From Flavobacterium sp. N1736 (GTDB lineage Bacteria > Bacteroidota > Bacteroidia > Flavobacteriales > Flavobacteriaceae), in the NCBI RefSeq assembly GCF_025947065.1, contig NZ_CP109994.1, positions 2,604,001-2,668,000 of the forward strand: a stretch of 64,000 bases of DNA, read 5' to 3'. Shown in pieces: positions 27,111 through 36,977 of this stretch. The translations under genes were made by a program, and so were the position numbers. The notes under the pieces are model-generated. The model worked only from the letters and a program-made list of their open reading frames with translations. It did no database searches and was not told the DNA's origin. The first letter of the stretch is position 1. Every line of letters starts with the position of its first letter.

Positions 27111-30100
27111 TAAAATTCAACGTTAAAACCAAAAGTTATTTGTCTCGGAACCGGGTAGCGTCCATTATCAACACCGGATAATAATGCATCCTGATTGTAC
27201 GAACCAACTTCAGGATCATAACCTTTGTATTTAGTAAAAGTGTACAGATTTTGTCCGGAAGCATAAATTCTTAATCTTGTCAAACTCAATTTAGAAATGA
27301 TCTCAGATGGCAAAGAATATCCTAAAGTAACATTCTGAATTCTTAAATAAGAACCATCTTCGATATGACGGCTTGATATTGCATTATTAATATCGTCATA
27401 AGTTGATGGTCTTGGCAAAGAAGCATCAATATTTGAAGCCGAATAAAAATCTGAAGCTTCTGCTAAATAATTAGTTCCCAGGTTACTGTTCATCGTTCCA
27501 GACAAACGAGTTAAATTCATTAGTTTATTTCCTGCAGTTCCCTGAACGAAAATCGACAAATCAACATTTTTGTATTTGAAATTATTTGTGAATCCATAAG
27601 TGAATTTTGGATTTGGATTTCCAATTGGCACTAAATCTTTTAAGTCAATTAGACCGTCATTATTTTGATCTTTGTAAATAACATCGCCTTTTTGAAAATT
27701 AGGCAATAATGAATTCGTACCATTTTTCAGGATAACTTTTGTACCCGGAGCCGTTTCATGACCATACGTAAGTAAATCATCGTCAGTTCTGTAAATTCCA
27801 AGCGCTTCATAACCTATAAAGGAACCAATTGGCAAACCTTCCTGAGTTCTTGAAACCGTTACCGTATTATAAGCCAGCGTATTCATTGTTTTTACAATAT
27901 TTAAACCAGCCATATTTGTAACCTCATTTTCATATTTAGTAAAATTTAAACTCGTATTCCATGTAAAGTTGTCTGAGAATTTTTCAGTATAACCAAGCGT
28001 AAATTCGATACCTTTATTATTCATACTTCCAAGATTAAAGTACGGAGGATTTACACCACCTTCATAATCGCCACCGCCGGAAAGAAAGTTTGGCAACGGA
28101 ACCTGATACAAAAAGTTTTTAGAAACTTTTTTATACAAATCTACAGAAGCCGTAAGTTTAGAATCAAACATCGTGAAATCTAAACCTAAATTCGTCTGAT
28201 CCTGAGTTTCCCATTTCAAATCTTTATTAGGAGTATTTGATGGCAAATATGAAGTTCCCATTGTACTGTTTACCAAATGCAGATTAGAATCATATAAATT
28301 ATTTCCAATTTGGTTATTTCCTGTTTGTCCCCAGCCAAATCGGATCTTAATATTGTCAACGTACTTTTTAGTACTTTCCATAAAAGATTCATTTGAAAGT
28401 TTCCACGAAGCACCAACAGAACTAAAAACGCCCCATTTGTTTCCAACAAAAAACTTTGAAGATCCATCAGCTCTAACCGCAGCAGAAACTCCGTATTTAT
28501 CAGCATAATCATAAACTACCCTTCCTAAATAAGAAGACAAAGTTTGCGTACCTGAATATACACCGCTTGTAACCGCTTTAGACAAATCTGAAGCCGCAAG
28601 CGATTTATCATTATTATCCTTATAACCATAACCCGTTATAGAATATCCCTCCCAATGTGCCCTGTTAGATTCCTGAACTGCCAAAACGGTAAAATTGTGT
28701 TTACCAATCGTATTTCTATACGTAAGCATGTTTTTTAAGTTCCATGAATTACCAGTCGAAGGATTGTAATATAAATTAGCATAGCTTTTTACGGCATTTC
28801 CCAAAGAATACATAGGATCAAATCGTTGTCCTAAATTATCATAGATATAACCACCGGCTTCAAAACGATATTCTAAACCTTTAAATAAATCAACCTGAGC
28901 ATAGAAATTTCCATTATAATTTTTTCTGACCAAAGTATTAGAACCCAATAAAGAAGTCGCAACAGGATTTACAAAAGATGTTGCCCCGCCAGCCGGAGGT
29001 CCTGCAAAAGCACCGGACAATTCTCTAACCGCAACATCAGGCGTTGCTAATAATGAAGTCGCAACAACACCATTAAACTGACCGTTTAAAGTTAATTTTT
29101 CATCAGTAATTGCACCGCTTATATTAACACCAACTTTAATAAATTTATTTACCCTTGCATCAATGTTAGTTCTAAAATTATATCTTTTAAAACCGGATTC
29201 TATTACAATACCTTCCTGATTTAAAATACCTCCGGATATATAATAATTAATTCCTTCTTTACCACCTGAAAATGACAATTGATTTGAAGTCATGATTCCG
29301 GTTTCATAAATCGCATCCTGCCAGTCAGTTCCATTACCTAAAAGTTCAGGATGAGCAAATTCCGGACGTTTTGCAGTAGGATCATAAACATCTGCCAATG
29401 CATTTTGATGTGTTGCATAATCCTGCAAATTCATAGAATGCAATTTTTTTGGCAAATTACTTATTGAATACGAATTTTCGAAAGTCAACTTTCCAGTTCC
29501 TTTTTTACCGGATTTTGTAGTAACAATAATAACCCCATTTGCACCGCGAGAACCATAAATTGCAGTTGCAGAAGCATCTTTTAAAATATCAATAGACTCA
29601 ATATCATTAGGATTAATAAGTGATAACGGGCTTAAAGTAATATTACCATTGTTCGCAAAATTTGTATTTCCCTGAGCATTTCTTCCTGATGTAGAGGAGT
29701 TTCTTGCATCACCGGAAATTGGCACACCATCAATTACATACAAAGGTTCGTTAGTTCCCGTTAAAGACGAAACACCCCTGATTCTTACCGAAACATTACT
29801 TCCCGTTCACCAGAATTACTATTTACAACCACACCGGCTGCCTTACCCTGCAACATTTGGTCGAACGACGCTACTTTTAAATTTTCAATATCTTTAGAAT
29901 TAATACTAGAAATAGCACTGTTTATGTCTTTTCTCTTTTGAGTTCCATAACCAATTACTACAACATCTCTTAAATCTTCAGCAATTGCCTTCAACACTAC
30001 ATTTATGGTTGTTTTTCCATCTACCGCTATCTTTTGAGTATTAAAACCAATAAAAGAAAATACCAAAGTTGCATTTGCCGGAGCATCAATAGTATATTTT

Positions 30101-30306
30101 CCATCAAAATCAGTTGAGGCCGTTGTTTTTGATCCTGCAATCGAAATATTGGCACCAGGTATAGATAGCCCTTTTTCATCAGATATTACTCCTGATACTT
30201 TTACCTGAGCCGATATAAAATTACTTGTCAGTAACAAAAATAAAATCAAAGGAACAGTTCTGTGGTTGGCGTTCCAATGAATGAAGTTAGTCATTAGTTT
30301 TTTCAT
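27110..30306 (-). pseudogene. SusC-family TonB-dependent receptor, interrupted by a one-base frameshift
   Basis: Two adjoining frames together make one full-length SusC of about 1065 residues. The first (30306 to 29785) holds a signal peptide, a carboxypeptidase-D-like N-terminal extension (VSGVISDEKGLSIPGANISIAG) and the start of the plug (DVVVIGYGTQKRKDINSAIS...[18 protein letters not shown]). The second carries the rest of the plug ([43 protein letters not shown]) and the 22-strand barrel ending FGFNVEF. The family sequence after SGE is [11 protein letters not shown]; here a C is missing near 29804-29805, giving GAACGGGAAG in place of GAACCGGGAAG and a stop 8 codons on. The TTG at 29743 is internal, not a start. 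Restoring one base repairs the frame fully. It may be a sequencing error or a real inactivation. Confidence 0.88.
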
Positions 30307-30388
30307 AATAAATGTTTGGTTAGTTTAAATTTGTTCTTCATAATTCAGTAATAAAAAAAGGGTATTATTTATTTTCTAAATTATTTAA

Positions 30389-30396
30389 CAAATCTA
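30389..30396 (-). promoter_or_regulatory. Candidate -7 box (TAGATTTG) of the susC operon
   Basis: On the minus strand this reads TAGATTTG, matching TAnnTTTG, 83 nt upstream of the susC ATG. No -33 TTG at standard spacing is seen, as expected for an activator-dependent promoter. Confidence 0.4.
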
Positions 30397-30552
30397 TAAC
30401 AGAACTAAACATTAAATCGATAGTATTATATCATTTAATGATAATATTTTTACTATATCTTCCTAAAAAAACATATATGAAAATAAAAACTAATAAAAAT
30501 TACATTATTCGTAATTTCAACACCCTGCATTATCAAAAATTATAAATAAAAA

Positions 30553-30588
30553 TTAACGAAACAGTCAAAAAGCAAACGATTTCGTTAA
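30553..30588 (-). terminator. Candidate terminator of the AraC regulator gene
   Basis: TTAACGAAA (30553-30561) and TTTCGTTAA (30580-30588) pair perfectly. On the minus strand a T-rich run follows, 32 nt beyond the AraC stop. The 18-nt loop makes it less than ideal. The rest of the 314-bp gap is AT-rich with no coding frame. Confidence 0.5.
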
Positions 30589-30620
30589 AAATAATATTTG
30601 TTTGTGCAAAAAAAGTATCA

Positions 30621-31499
30621 TTATAAAATACGCTTTAATCCGGAAAAATCTTCTCTATATTGACTTGGCGTACAATTTTTAATAGACTTAAAGCTACGAT
30701 TGAAGTTTGCGATATTATTAAAACCGGATTTAAAAGCAACTTCAGAAACACTCATATCTTTTTCAACCAACCAGCGTGCCGCATACCCAATACGGATATC
30801 ATTAATATAATTTACAAACGTTTTTCCCGTACGTTTTTTAATAAATCTGTTAAACGAAATAATAGACATACTTGCAATATTCGCCACATCTTCTAAAGTA
30901 ATTTTTTCAGCAAAATGTTTCTGCACATATTCATAAACCAACTTCATTTTATCATAATCATCAAACGTATCATAATCTACCGTATAAGTCGAAAGCAAAC
31001 GTTGATTTCTGGAATTTGCCAGATCATATAACAAAGAAGTGATCTCCAGAAAATAGTCCATGCCGTCTAATTTAGACAGCTTTACAAGTCTTGGAGTCAA
31101 TTCCTCAGCAACTTTTTTAGAAAATAAAATACCATGAATCGAACGGTTAAACATATCCCGAATTGGATTCATTATTCTTCTCGACAATAAAGATTCATGA
31201 AATAAATCATTATGAAACTGAATTGTAATTTCATGAATTTTTTTACTCGTGCATTTATTTAATTCCCATCCATGATATAAATTCGGACCAATTAAAACCA
31301 ATTCTACATTATCAATTTCCTCAATATTATCACCAACAACACGCTTCACCCCTTTTCCGTTTAAAATAAAATTAATTTCAAATTCCGGATGATAATGCAC
31401 CGGAAAATCAAAACTGTCTTTTATCCTGTCAAATACCAAAAAGCTGTCTCCGGCAGAAAGTGGCGCGATTTCTCTATAAAAATTCTTTGCAGTACTCAT
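30621..31499 (-). CDS. AraC-family transcriptional regulator of the mannan locus
   Basis: I choose the ATG at 31499 (292 residues; MSTAKNFYREIAPLSAGDSFLVFDR). The longer frame from 31544 adds only an unlikely 15-residue leader. The N-terminal ~150 residues form a cupin-like sugar-sensing domain (FPVHYHPEFEINFILNGKGVKRVVGD). The C-terminal ~105 residues are a double helix-turn-helix AraC domain (ITLEDVANIASMSIISFNRFIKKRTGKTFVNYIND, SVSEVAFKSGFNNIANFNRSFKSIKNCTPSQYRE). It lies between the susC operon and the GH26 operon, so it is the natural regulator of both. The absence of a hybrid two-component or SusR-type sensor makes a soluble, cytoplasmic sugar signal likely. Confidence 0.9.
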   Translation of the reverse strand: MSTAKNFYREIAPLSAGDSFLVFDRIKDSFDFPVHYHPEFEINFILNGKGVKRVVGDNIEEIDNVELVLIGPNLYHGWELNKCTSKKIHEITIQFHNDLFHESLLSRRIMNPIRDMFNRSIHGILFSKKVAEELTPRLVKLSKLDGMDYFLEITSLLYDLANSRNQRLLSTYTVDYDTFDDYDKMKLVYEYVQKHFAEKITLEDVANIASMSIISFNRFIKKRTGKTFVNYINDIRIGYAARWLVEKDMSVSEVAFKSGFNNIANFNRSFKSIKNCTPSQYREDFSGLKRIL

Positions 31500-31597
31500 C
31501 TTTAAAACTGTTTTTATAAAATGATATTCGATTTTTAATTGCAATAATATGATATATAATTGATAAAATAATATTAATTATGCGATAAACATCCGTT

Positions 31598-31605
31598 TAT
31601 CTTTG
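31598..31605 (+). promoter_or_regulatory. Candidate -7 box (TATCTTTG) of the rightward mannan arm
   Basis: TATCTTTG matches TAnnTTTG, 198 nt upstream of the first GH26 ATG and facing away from the AraC gene. A leader of this length leaves room for regulation; an 18-codon frame (31738-31794) lies within it. No -33 at normal spacing is seen. Confidence 0.4.
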
Positions 31606-31802
31606 AAAAATAAAATTATCATAATTTCAAAAACAATATTAATAATAAACATTAATCGTTTTTAATGTAATATCTTTTTAAAGTTTTAATAATTTTAACC
31701 AACAAATAGTATCAAATATAAGATTGCAAATTGAAGCATGAAAAAACTTGTTATCAATTTCCTTATTTGTCTATATAATGCAGAAAAACAATAATATCAG
31801 AA

Positions 31803-32933
31803 ATGAAAAAAAACATTATAACCCTAATAATAGCAGTATTTATGGGCAGTTCCTGTTCTGCAAAGAATAACATTAGTAATACTAATTTGTCACTTTCAGA
31901 TAAAAAAGCTACACCTGAGACTGTTGCGCTTTACAAAAAACTAAACGCATTAACTCAAAAAGGGTTTCTTTTTGGACATCAGGACGATCTTGCTTATGGT
32001 GTAAACTGGAAATATGAAGATGGTCGAAGTGATATAAAAGATGTCGTTGGCGATTATCCTGCTGTATATGGCTGGGATCTTGCCGGTTTAGAAAAAGACA
32101 GTCCTAATAATATAGACGGAATTCCATTTATCAAAATGAAACAATACATTGAGGAAAGCCATGAAAGAGGCGGAATCACAACAATAAGCTGGCATTTTGA
32201 CAATCCCGCAACCGGAAAAAGTGCTTGGGACAATACGCCAAACTCCTTAAAAACAATTTTACCCGGCGGAGAAAATCATCAAAAATTTACCATTTGGCTA
32301 GACAAAGCCGCGAATTATTTATTATCCTTAAAAGATAAAAAAGGAAAAAACATTCCCGTACTTTTTAGACCGTATCACGAACTTACAGGCGGATGGTTTT
32401 GGTGGGGAAAAGGAAATTGCACACCGGAAGAATTCAAAGCCGCATGGAAATTTACCTTCGAATATCTTCAGAAAAAAGGAGTACATAATTTAATATATAT
32501 CTACAATACAAGCAGTTTCAATACCAAAGAAGATTTCTTGGCCAACTATCCCGGAGACGATTATGCAGATATGATAAGTTTCGATTCGTATCAAAATAAC
32601 GACGACAAAGAAGGCAATAAATTCATTTCAGAAGTGCAAAATCAGTTAAAAATGCTAAATGAAATTGGCATTGAAAAACATAAATTAATCGCTGTCGCAG
32701 AAGCCGGTTACGAAGCAATTCCCGACCCAAAATGGTGGACAGGAACCTTACTGAAAGCAATTGGAGATTATAAAATATCCTATGTTTTATTATGGAGAAA
32801 TCACGGCTGGCAGGAAAAAGAACAAAAAATGCATTATTACGCGCCCTATACCGGACAAATAAGCGAAAAAGATTTTGTTAATTTCTATAATTTAAACAAA
32901 ACTCTATTCGAAAAAGACATCAATAAAAATTAA
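31803..32933 (+). CDS. Glycoside hydrolase family 26 endo-beta-1,4-mannanase (first copy)
   Basis: The 376-residue product is a lipoprotein (lipobox GSSCS, Cys18) with one GH26 domain. His192-Glu193 in FRPYHELTGGWFWWG holds the acid/base Glu, and the nucleophile is Glu300 in LIAVAEAGYE. The conserved aromatic pocket WFWWG and the ISWHFDNPATG loop are present. It cuts internal beta-1,4-mannosidic bonds of mannan. The lipobox has no strongly acidic run after the Cys (CSAKNN), so surface export is less certain than for the second GH26. It is the first gene of the rightward arm; a repeat-filled 233-bp gap separates it from the transporter gene. Confidence 0.95.
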   Translation: MKKNIITLIIAVFMGSSCSAKNNISNTNLSLSDKKATPETVALYKKLNALTQKGFLFGHQDDLAYGVNWKYEDGRSDIKDVVGDYPAVYGWDLAGLEKDSPNNIDGIPFIKMKQYIEESHERGGITTISWHFDNPATGKSAWDNTPNSLKTILPGGENHQKFTIWLDKAANYLLSLKDKKGKNIPVLFRPYHELTGGWFWWGKGNCTPEEFKAAWKFTFEYLQKKGVHNLIYIYNTSSFNTKEDFLANYPGDDYADMISFDSYQNNDDKEGNKFISEVQNQLKMLNEIGIEKHKLIAVAEAGYEAIPDPKWWTGTLLKAIGDYKISYVLLWRNHGWQEKEQKMHYYAPYTGQISEKDFVNFYNLNKTLFEKDINKN

Positions 32934-32951
32934 AAAACATTAAACACATTC

Positions 32952-33135
32952 AAAATAAAATCCGTTTTTATCCGCGTTTTTACGAAGTAAATCCGTTTTA
33001 TCCGCGTCAAAAAATAAACACATAGAAACACAGATTTTAAACCTAAAAAAGAATACAAAAATAAAATCCGTTTTTATCCGCGTTTTTACGAAGTAAATCC
33101 GTTTAATCCGCGTCAAAAAAACCAACACATAGAAA
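32952..33135 (+). repeat. Direct duplication of an ATCCGTTTTTATCCGCG element between GH26 and transporter genes
   Basis: A ~63-bp unit at 32952-33014 and 33058-33120 is nearly identical (one base differs in the core). Each copy has ATCCG(CG)TTT modules and is followed within 10 bp by ACACATAGAAA. Unit-to-unit distance is 106 bp. No protein is expected; the minus-strand frame across it is an artefact of the repeat. I recall similar tracts in other Flavobacterium intergenic regions. Confidence 0.85.
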
Positions 33136-33166
33136 TCTAACTTACAACCAATAAAAAAAAGCCCTA

Positions 33167-34558
33167 ATGCACGACAAAATTAGTTTAAAAGAAAAAATAG
33201 GTTACGGTCTTGGAGATGCCGCATCATCCATGTTCTGGAAAATTTTCAGCATGTATCTTTTGTTTTTCTATACCGATGTATTCGGATTGGCGCCCACAGT
33301 AGTAGGAACCATGTTTTTGATTACCAGAATCTGGGATTCCTGCTTTGATCCGATTGTGGGAATCATTGCCGACAGAACAAAAACGAAATGGGGTAAATTC
33401 AGACCTTATTTGTTATGGGTTGCCGTGCCCTTTGCCGTTATTGGAGTTTTAACTTTTTACACACCGGATTTTGACGAAAAAGGAAAAATAATTTATGCAT
33501 ATGCAACGTATTCGGCAATGATGATGATCTATTCGTTAATCAACGTGCCGTATGCATCACTTTTGGGCGTAATGTCGTCTGACAGAAAAGAAAGAACCAC
33601 TTTATCATCTTACAGAATGGTTTTTGCCTTTGGCGGAAGCCTTTTGGCACTTTGGTTAATCGAGCCATTAGTACAATATTTTGGCGGAAACTTAAACTCA
33701 AAAACGGGCTGGCTGGCTACAATTTCCATTTTCGGAATTATAACAACCGCTTTTTTCTGGGGCTGTTTTTTCTTCACCAAAGAAAGAGTAAAACCAATTG
33801 CCGACGAACAAACAAACTTAAAAGAAGACTTAAAAGATTTACTAAAAAATAAACCTTGGTGGATTCTACTCGGAGCCGGAATTGGTGCTTTAGTCTTCAA
33901 TTCAATCCGCGACGGAGCCGCCGTTTATTACTTTAAATATTATGTAAGCAGCAGCGTAAACTTTGATTTTTCGCTTTTCGGAACAGATTTTCACATGACG
34001 CCAACTTCCATTTACTTGGTTTTAGGACAAGCGGCAAATATCATCGGCGTTATCGCCGCAACACCAATTGCGAATAAAATTGGCAAAAAAAATACCTTTT
34101 TTGGCGCAATGGCTTTAGTCGCAGTTTTAAGTCTGATTTTTTACTTCTTCGGAAAAGAAGATGTTTTACTCATCATGAGTTTTCAGGTTTTAATCAGCAT
34201 TTGTGCCGGCTGTATTTTTCCATTAATCTGGTCCATGTACGCCGATAGCGCCGATTATTCAGAGTGGAAACAAGGCCGCAGAGCGACAGGTTTGGTTTTC
34301 TCGGCTTCATCAATGTCACAAAAATTTGGCTGGACAATTGGCGGTGCCGGAACCGGCTGGCTTTTAGGCTACTATGGTTTCAAGGCTAACGTAGTACAAA
34401 CCGCAGTAACTCAAAACGGAATTCAGTTAATGTTAAGCATACTTCCTGCAATAGCAGCTTTTATATCAGTCGCTTTTATTTTGTTTTATCCTTTATCCGA
34501 AGAAAAACTTCAAACGATAGAACAAGATTTAAATGAAAAAAGAGACCTAACGAACTAA
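33167..34558 (+). CDS. MFS sugar symporter, GPH family (probable mannobiose/manno-oligosaccharide importer)
   Basis: The 463-residue product has 12 predicted membrane segments. It has the GPH (glycoside-pentoside-hexuronide:cation) signature in its first half (KIGYGLGDAASSMFWKIFSMYLLFFYTDVFG, ITRIWDSCFDPIVGIIADRTKTKWGKFRPYLLW). It would import small oligosaccharides across the inner membrane with H+ or Na+. Its place just before the mannosylglucose phosphorylase and epimerase genes makes mannobiose the likely cargo, as in the Bacteroides fragilis mannan-utilisation gene set. The cargo is inference; the family is certain. Confidence 0.92.
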   Translation: MHDKISLKEKIGYGLGDAASSMFWKIFSMYLLFFYTDVFGLAPTVVGTMFLITRIWDSCFDPIVGIIADRTKTKWGKFRPYLLWVAVPFAVIGVLTFYTPDFDEKGKIIYAYATYSAMMMIYSLINVPYASLLGVMSSDRKERTTLSSYRMVFAFGGSLLALWLIEPLVQYFGGNLNSKTGWLATISIFGIITTAFFWGCFFFTKERVKPIADEQTNLKEDLKDLLKNKPWWILLGAGIGALVFNSIRDGAAVYYFKYYVSSSVNFDFSLFGTDFHMTPTSIYLVLGQAANIIGVIAATPIANKIGKKNTFFGAMALVAVLSLIFYFFGKEDVLLIMSFQVLISICAGCIFPLIWSMYADSADYSEWKQGRRATGLVFSASSMSQKFGWTIGGAGTGWLLGYYGFKANVVQTAVTQNGIQLMLSILPAIAAFISVAFILFYPLSEEKLQTIEQDLNEKRDLTN

Positions 34559-34586
34559 AATAATACAGATACAGAAATCGATTTAT

Positions 34587-35777
34587 ATGACAACAATAAC
34601 ATCGTCGACTACTTTTCAGGACAGAAAAGCAGCATTAGAAAAAGAACATAAAATACTGATCGAGCAAAAAAACGCTCCGCAGGATCATGCCGGAAACGGT
34701 ATATATGAACGTTATAAAAACCCCGTTGTAACAGCATCTCACGTACCATTAAACTGGCGTTTTGACCTCAACGAAAAAACAAATCCGTTTTTGCAGGAAA
34801 GAATCGGAATGAATGCTGCTTTTAACGCCGGCGCCATGAAATGGAATGGAAAATATTTGCTTGCCGTTCGTGTGGAAGGAATTGACAGAAAATCTTTTTT
34901 TGCTATAGCAGAAAGTCCAAACGGAATAGACAATTTTAAGTTTTGGGAAAAACCATGCGTAATTCCACAAACCGAAGAACCGGACACAAACGTATACGAT
35001 ATGCGTTTAATAAACCATGAAGACGGCTGGGTTTACGGCATTTTTTGTACCGAAAGAAAAGATCCAAAAGCACCAAAAGGCGATACAAGTTCGGCAGTAG
35101 CCAATGCAGGAATCGTGCGTTCAAAAGATTTGGTAAACTGGGAAAGATTACCGGATTTAATTTCAAATACAGGTCAGCAGCGCAACGTAGTTTTGCATCC
35201 TGAATTTGTAAACGGAAAATATGCCTTATACACACGCCCGCAAGATGGTTTTATAGATGTTGGAAACGGCGGCGGAATTGGTTTAGGTTATGTAGATGAT
35301 ATGACAAATCCGGTTGTAAAAGACGAAAAAATCATTTTTGGGAAACAATATCATACCATTTATGAATTAAAAAACGGACTTGGCCCCGCTCCTATCAAAA
35401 CAGAAAAAGGCTGGCTGCATCTGGCACACGGCGTTAGAAATACTGCCGCAGGTTTACGCTACACACTTTATATGTTCATGACAGATTTGCACGATATTAC
35501 CAAAGTAACGCACGTTCCTGCAGGACATTTTATGGGACCTGAAGGCATTGAAAGAGTTGGTGATGTATCGAATGTTCTGTTTTCAAACGGATGGATCGAA
35601 GATAATGACGGAACTGTTTATGTATATTATGCTTCATCAGATACAAGAATGCACGTTGCCGTTTCATCTATTGCAAAATTGGTTGATTATGTAACAAATG
35701 CTCCCGCAGATACTTTTATTTCAGGAGGTTCTGTAAAAACAATCATCAGTCAAATCGAAAAAAACAACGCAATATAA
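34587..35777 (+). CDS. Glycoside hydrolase family 130 4-O-beta-D-mannosyl-D-glucose phosphorylase
   Basis: The 396-residue cytoplasmic protein (no signal peptide) has the five-bladed propeller pattern and GH130 subfamily 1 features: NPVVTASHVPLNWRFDLN, GMNAAFNAGAMKWNGKYLLAVRVEG, and DTNVYDMRL with the likely proton-donor Asp near 138. A phosphate-binding set (RNVVLHPEF, YTRPQDGFIDVGNGGGIG, HGVRNTAAGLRYT) follows. It phosphorolyses mannosyl-beta-1,4-glucose to alpha-mannose-1-phosphate and glucose. The epimerase gene that makes this substrate from mannobiose starts 6 bp later, a pairing that supports the assignment over mannooligosaccharide phosphorylase (GH130_2). Confidence 0.92.
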   Translation: MTTITSSTTFQDRKAALEKEHKILIEQKNAPQDHAGNGIYERYKNPVVTASHVPLNWRFDLNEKTNPFLQERIGMNAAFNAGAMKWNGKYLLAVRVEGIDRKSFFAIAESPNGIDNFKFWEKPCVIPQTEEPDTNVYDMRLINHEDGWVYGIFCTERKDPKAPKGDTSSAVANAGIVRSKDLVNWERLPDLISNTGQQRNVVLHPEFVNGKYALYTRPQDGFIDVGNGGGIGLGYVDDMTNPVVKDEKIIFGKQYHTIYELKNGLGPAPIKTEKGWLHLAHGVRNTAAGLRYTLYMFMTDLHDITKVTHVPAGHFMGPEGIERVGDVSNVLFSNGWIEDNDGTVYVYYASSDTRMHVAVSSIAKLVDYVTNAPADTFISGGSVKTIISQIEKNNAI

Positions 35778-35783
35778 CTCCAA

Positions 35784-36974
35784 GTGTCAACAAAACTAAA
35801 GCAACTTAAAACCGAATTATCTGCTGAACTTGATTCAATTTTAGACTATTGGTCAAAAAACACAATCGATGCTAAAAATGGCGGTTTTATTGGTCAGATT
35901 GATACTAATGAAAATGCCATTGAAAATGCCGAAAAAGGTTCTGTTTTAAACGCCAGAATTTTATGGTCCTTCTCGTCAGGTTATCAAATCACTAAAAATA
36001 AAGAACATAAAGAAATCGCAAAACGCGCTTTTGAGTTTCTTTCGCAATATTTTTATGATGCAGAATTTGGCGGATTATTTTGGAGCATTAATGTTGATAA
36101 AGCACCAAAAGACACCAAAAATCAAATCTATGCTTTAGCTTTTGCCATTTATGGATTATCTGAATACTATGTTATTTCTAAAGATGAAAAAGCGTTGGCA
36201 ATAGCCATAAATTTATATTTGAGAATACAAAAAAACAGTTACGATCCAGTAAACAAAGGTTATTTAGAAGCTTTTACCAGAGATTGGCAGCCAATCGAAG
36301 ATTTACGTTTGAGCGATAAAGATGCCAACGAAAAAAAAACCATGAACACCCATTTGCATATTGTTGAAGCCTATGCAAATTTGTATAAAGTCTGGAAAGA
36401 TAAAACACTTCAAAACGATATTATTGAATTATTACAAACTATAGAAAAACATTTCATCAATACTAAAACAGGGCATTTACGATTGTTTTTTGATGAAAAC
36501 TGGATTGAAAAACCCGATGTTATTTCATACGGTCACGATATCGAAGCCGCCTGGCTTTTATTGCAATGTGCCGAAATCTCCCAAGATGAAAATCTAATTG
36601 CAAAGTATAAAAAACACGCCATTCAAATGGCAGAAGTTACCAAAGAAGGTTTAGATACTGACGGAGGTTTATGGTATGAATTTGATCCTGAAAAAAAAGA
36701 ATTAATTGCCGAAAAACATTGGTGGGTTCAGGCCGAAGCTTTAATTGGTTTTTATAACGCGTATCAATTAACCGGAAATGAAAGCTATTTAGACATCGTT
36801 TTAAAAAACTGGAATTTTATTAAAACCCGTATTTTGGACACTAAAAACGGCGAATGGTTTTGGGGAGTTTACCGCGATTATTCCCTAATAGAAAAAGACA
36901 AAGTCGGATTCTGGAAGTGCCCTTATCACAACAGCCGCGCTTGTCTTGAGCTAATTAATCGAATTAAAACCTAA
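35784..36974 (+). CDS. Mannobiose/cellobiose 2-epimerase (AGE superfamily)
   Basis: The 396-residue cytoplasmic (alpha/alpha)6-barrel protein belongs to the N-acylglucosamine 2-epimerase superfamily. The catalytic His residues are in ISYGHDIEAAWLL, AEKHWWVQAEAL and KCPYHNSRACLEL, and the motifs KNGGFIGQID and RAFEFLSQYFYDAEFGGLFW are those of cellobiose 2-epimerases. In this context it converts beta-1,4-mannobiose to mannosyl-glucose for the phosphorylase 6 bp upstream. The start is GTG at 35784; the next gene begins 3 bp after its stop, so this is a tightly coupled metabolic cassette. Confidence 0.93.
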   Translation: MSTKLKQLKTELSAELDSILDYWSKNTIDAKNGGFIGQIDTNENAIENAEKGSVLNARILWSFSSGYQITKNKEHKEIAKRAFEFLSQYFYDAEFGGLFWSINVDKAPKDTKNQIYALAFAIYGLSEYYVISKDEKALAIAINLYLRIQKNSYDPVNKGYLEAFTRDWQPIEDLRLSDKDANEKKTMNTHLHIVEAYANLYKVWKDKTLQNDIIELLQTIEKHFINTKTGHLRLFFDENWIEKPDVISYGHDIEAAWLLLQCAEISQDENLIAKYKKHAIQMAEVTKEGLDTDGGLWYEFDPEKKELIAEKHWWVQAEALIGFYNAYQLTGNESYLDIVLKNWNFIKTRILDTKNGEWFWGVYRDYSLIEKDKVGFWKCPYHNSRACLELINRIKT

Positions 36975-36977
36975 CAA

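Noticed and set aside
27110..29743. Separate short SusC-like receptor starting at TTG 29743
   Set aside because: The segment lacks a signal peptide and begins in the middle of the plug domain; the missing part is found directly upstream in another frame, so one frameshifted gene explains both.
32940..33128. 62-codon minus-strand frame between GH26 and the symporter gene
   Set aside because: It is the reverse reading of the duplicated ATCCG repeat and duplicates itself internally; not a protein.
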